From: Monarcha castaneiventris obscurior
Taxonomy: Eukaryota > Chordata > Aves > Passeriformes > Monarchidae
DNA: 64,000 bases
Assembly: GCA_026261815.1 (NCBI GenBank)
Contig: JAMPIT010000481.1
Span: 2,542,001 to 2,606,000, forward strand
Direction of reading: 5' to 3'
The position numbers and the translations under genes are program-made. Under the pieces are notes generated by a model that saw only the letters and a program-made list of their open reading frames with translations, was not told the origin of the DNA and did no database searches. Shown one piece after another: positions 60,575 to 64,000 of the stretch. Within the stretch, counting starts at the first letter, position 1, and each line of letters begins with the position of its first letter.

Positions 60575-63500
60575 GGGCAGTGTCTCACTTTTAATGTAGC
60601 AAATATACGGTACCTTTGAATTAACAAGATCACTTTCCCATGGAATTACTAGCAAAAATATCCACATAAAGTTCAAATAAATTAAGAATACATAAATACC
60701 AACATCAAAAGCTGCGCTGCAAATCCTCAGTTAATCAAATTCAGTCCTTCCAGTTTATTTTTCAGATGAAAAACCACTAATGAAATGGGAGCAACAAAGG
60801 CTCAATACCTTTAAAATAAGGCAAAAAACAGTACATTCTAGGCAATTTCATACTGTAGAAATTTAAAGTATAATATCAGCTCCAAAAAAAGAAAGCACGT
60901 ACTGACCGAAAAAAACTGTCAAAATTCTCTCAGAATTCTAACAAGATCCTTTAAATAGCAAATACAAGGTAACAGTTACTTCAAACAACAATGAATGAAA
61001 CACAGAAAGGACATGAACAGTGACGGGATTAGGGCAGGTTTCAGCAGCCTGGAGTCACACGGGACAGTTTAGCCCAAGGAAATCAGCACAAGGCTCCTCG
61101 CAGCATCATCCTGCTGTATCCAACTGAAAACGCAGTGGGAGACAGTGCAGGGCAGGTAAAACTTTAACTGCCCTCAGTGTGAGATGTAAGCAGTGGAGAA
61201 AAAAGGAACACGTCAAGAGAAAAACAGTATTGCTTTAAATTTCTTCATGTGGTGCACTAAAATACATTAGCATTACTAAGGAGAACAGTGTATACTTATT
61301 GGAGTAAAATTCTGTTTCTTCACATCTTCTAACAGGGTCATTTCACTGAAAACAACTGAGTTGTTCAAAGTTTATATGCATGTTAACTCAAGTAAAATTT
61401 GCCTGTTCATTTAAAATGCAACCTGAGCATATTTGTTCTGCAGGTAATACTGCAGAACACAAAACTTTTACATTCTCCAGAAAAAAAAAAAAAAATCACT
61501 CTGTTTAAACATCTCACATCACAGTAATCTGTTCTTCAAGAAGCATCACCAGTGCTAGGCTTAGATCCACATGATCATATTGCTAAACCTTGCAAAAAAA
61601 AAAAAGGGATAATAGCCACACAAACAGTGTGCTGTGGATGTATCTTAATTAATTTTAAACTGAATGTATTTGATGCAACAATTTTTTCTGCTCTGTTTAG
61701 AAGTGCTTCTAAAGACAATATCCAGCAATACAAAATGAAAGAAACATTAACCATAGTCCTCTTCATAAAAGGAGCTCTTTTCATCTGTAGGCCCAGGACA
61801 TGGTGTTAGAATGCAAAGAGGATAAAATCCATCCCTTGAAGGTCTGCTCAGGCCAAGAGCTGTTTGCTGAGGCAAACACAGAATTTGTTTCTGCGTGTGA
61901 ATAAAGACAAGTGTGTCAGAAGTAGCAAATCACTGACAGAAATTAGACTGGTGTGATTATCGTGTGACACAAACCTACTTGGCCAGATCCCACACGGAGC
62001 CCAAAGATGAACAAGTTTTCAGACTTCTTTCAAGTGGCATCACCACTAACACCTGCTTCACTTTTTAGTCTCCAACAGCAGACTGATGTCCATAAGATGA
62101 CAAACAATACATTAAAACCTTCCTACCTCTGTGACAAAACATTTTTCCCAGCGCCAGTCACCTTTGCTCTGGTCACAGCTGGTTGAAATGGGGTTTATTT
62201 ATCCTTTAAGAAATGATCATGCAAAATGTGCCTGTATCTACATGCCCTCCTTACAACCCAGGAAAGCTTCAATTTAGATAATTTAGCATCCAGCAATATT
62301 CAATGCTATAACAATATGCTGAATTATTTACTGCATCTAACAGAATCTGTTTTTAAAAACTGCTGTTCTGATTATTGCCTGGATCCTGCTCACCTCAGGT
62401 TCGGTGCTTTTACCAGTGAACTAGAATAGTGCATTAAATTCCTGATTATTGGCAAAGCAGCTCTCCTATTTTTCACCACTGTTCATGTGATTAAGGAAAA
62501 CTTGACTAAGGCAGGCTTGCAGAATTTGGCCAGAGCTTGAAACACTAGCACTGGCTGCAGGAACCTTTCATCTAAAAAAGCTGAAATACATGAGGCTGGA
62601 CCAAAACAAAAGGGTGAAACAGCAACACTGGGATGTGCTGGTCCTCTGCAGCTGCTGGTGTTCAGTCCCATCCTGAATCCACCACACCTCAGACACAGCC
62701 AATTTCTCTGGTCTTTGAAAACATCAGATTAAGTTTCACTTGAATTGCATAGAGCTGAATGTACATGCAACTACAATTCATATGAAGTGTAACTTTACAA
62801 ATACTGATTCTGGAAATGTAATACTGTCTTTTACATTCGTTTCCTTTACCAATTCAAAATTTCACATTTGGTCTGCAGTAGACTAGGAAAAAAAACCTAA
62901 AAATATTTCTTAGACTATTCCTGAGCAATGTTTTTATGTACTGTAAAATACTCTACTTTATTACTACATTTCTTAATATTGTCACTTTTTAAACTACATA
63001 TAAATCCATGCTTTGAAATTTTACAAAGCTGAAGATCTGGTAGGCACAATGAAAGATAGAAACAGCTAAGCATCTTAAAACCAAGATGAGCTCACCAAGA
63101 GAAGTGCAATTTAGCTATATACATAATGTACTCTTCAATATTTGCTACTTTTTCATTTTTTTATCACAAAGTGAAGGATCCACTTGCAGAATCTGGTCCA
63201 TCAGACCTCAGCTCACTTCTCATGAAGATTGTGACTGGTGGCTGAGGAAGAAAATATGCTGGGCAGGATTTTAAAATGAAAGTAAAAAACATTCTTTAGA
63301 ATTTCGTGCTAACAAGATCCTGTCCCCAGCTGCTGCGATTGATTTGAAATCATAACAGATCAGCTGACACTTGAATATTCTCTGAACTGTCCTTTGTACT
63401 CTCTTGGATCTCACAGACACGAGAGAAGACAGAAGGCCCAAAGACAGGACCCAACCCTGGGTGTACAACTTCTTTGTGTAGGACATTTCCCCATCTCACC

Positions 63501-64000
63501 TCCCTAAGCATTAAGAAGCCAAGCTAGACAGGATAGATAAGAGTCATCTAAGGTGACTGAAAATATGTATCCTCTGTATCAAAATATATCTTTCTTTGAA
63601 CTTAGAACCTTTACATTCTTCCCCTAAGAGTCTGCTTTTTATGTTTTGAGAGGCTACCAGTTCTGCAATTTAGGCCATACAGTCTCTGCTAAAAGCCTTA
63701 GTTTGCGTTACTCAAATATAACCATGTGCAGTTTGAAATTGGGTCATTTCCCCTAAATGACAAAAAGCATCAAGGCCTACAAAATGAACTTCCAGGAAAA
63801 CTGTCTGTAAACACAGTGAAGATTCCAGGGTATAAAAATACACATTCCATTTTCTTAATCTGTCATTATTGAAGCTGTCTGGTCCCTAATACTTTGTCTT
63901 AAAAAGAATTCTTTCTGCATTAAAATATTTCAAAACATTATCTCCATTCTTCTTCTTCTCAGAAAAATAACATCTATTTCATTAAAAAAATCCAATTCAT
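60575..64000 (-). other. Possible 3' UTR of a neighbouring minus-strand gene (FAM217B by synteny)
   Basis: A 3.4-kb AT-rich block with no coding exon that I can support on either strand. An ATTAAA on the minus strand at about 60590-60595 could be its poly(A) signal. In human, FAM217B lies next to CDH26 in the same orientation, so its 3' end would be expected here if gene order is kept. A TGTATATA (Pumilio-type) word is present on the minus strand at about 63115-63122. The call is synteny-based inference only. Confidence 0.25.

Overview
The window looks like bird nuclear DNA, probably a songbird or another neoavian; the species cannot be fixed from sequence alone. The reasons are CR1 LINE 3' ends of the avian type, avian-type endogenous retroviral LTRs, sparse interspersed repeats in an AT-rich background, and one intron-rich vertebrate gene whose protein aligns with CDH26 (cadherin-26). 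The repeat and protein identities come from recalled family features, not from a database search.

Layout. Positions 1 to about 46.9 kb are a gene desert on both strands. I see no exon I can defend there, only old SINE-like pieces, simple repeats, one avian LTR (23.9-24.3 kb) and one copy of an unclassified repeat (24.4-25.0 kb). Positions about 46.9 to 58.4 kb hold CDH26 on the minus strand. I could place 16 coding exons with matching splice sites and a continuous reading frame from exon 2 to the stop. The product is about 806 residues: signal peptide, short propeptide ending in a furin-type site, extracellular cadherin (EC) repeats with Trp at mature position 2, one transmembrane helix, and a short tail ending in a catenin-binding-like motif. 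The only break is in exon 1, where the most natural start codon and the signal peptide are one base out of frame across a run of five C's.

Positions about 56.8 to 60.5 kb, covering intron 1 and the upstream side of CDH26, are crowded with repeats: two LTRs and a CR1 on the same strand as the gene, a second copy of the unclassified repeat (inverted relative to the one at 24.5 kb), an eight-unit 45-bp minisatellite and a small CpG-rich island at about 60.4-60.53 kb. Positions 60.6 to 64 kb are AT-rich and have no coding exon I can support. From the human gene order (FAM217B next to CDH26, same orientation) this could be the 3' untranslated region of a neighbouring minus-strand gene, but that is inference.

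The most unusual observations are: a four-copy 101-103 bp tandem duplication that captured the end of a CDH26 exon and its splice donor; loss of the acidic calcium-binding linker between EC3 and EC4; the exon 1 frame conflict; and the inverted repeat pair that brackets the gene. No prokaryotic system, CRISPR array or recognisable RNA gene was seen.
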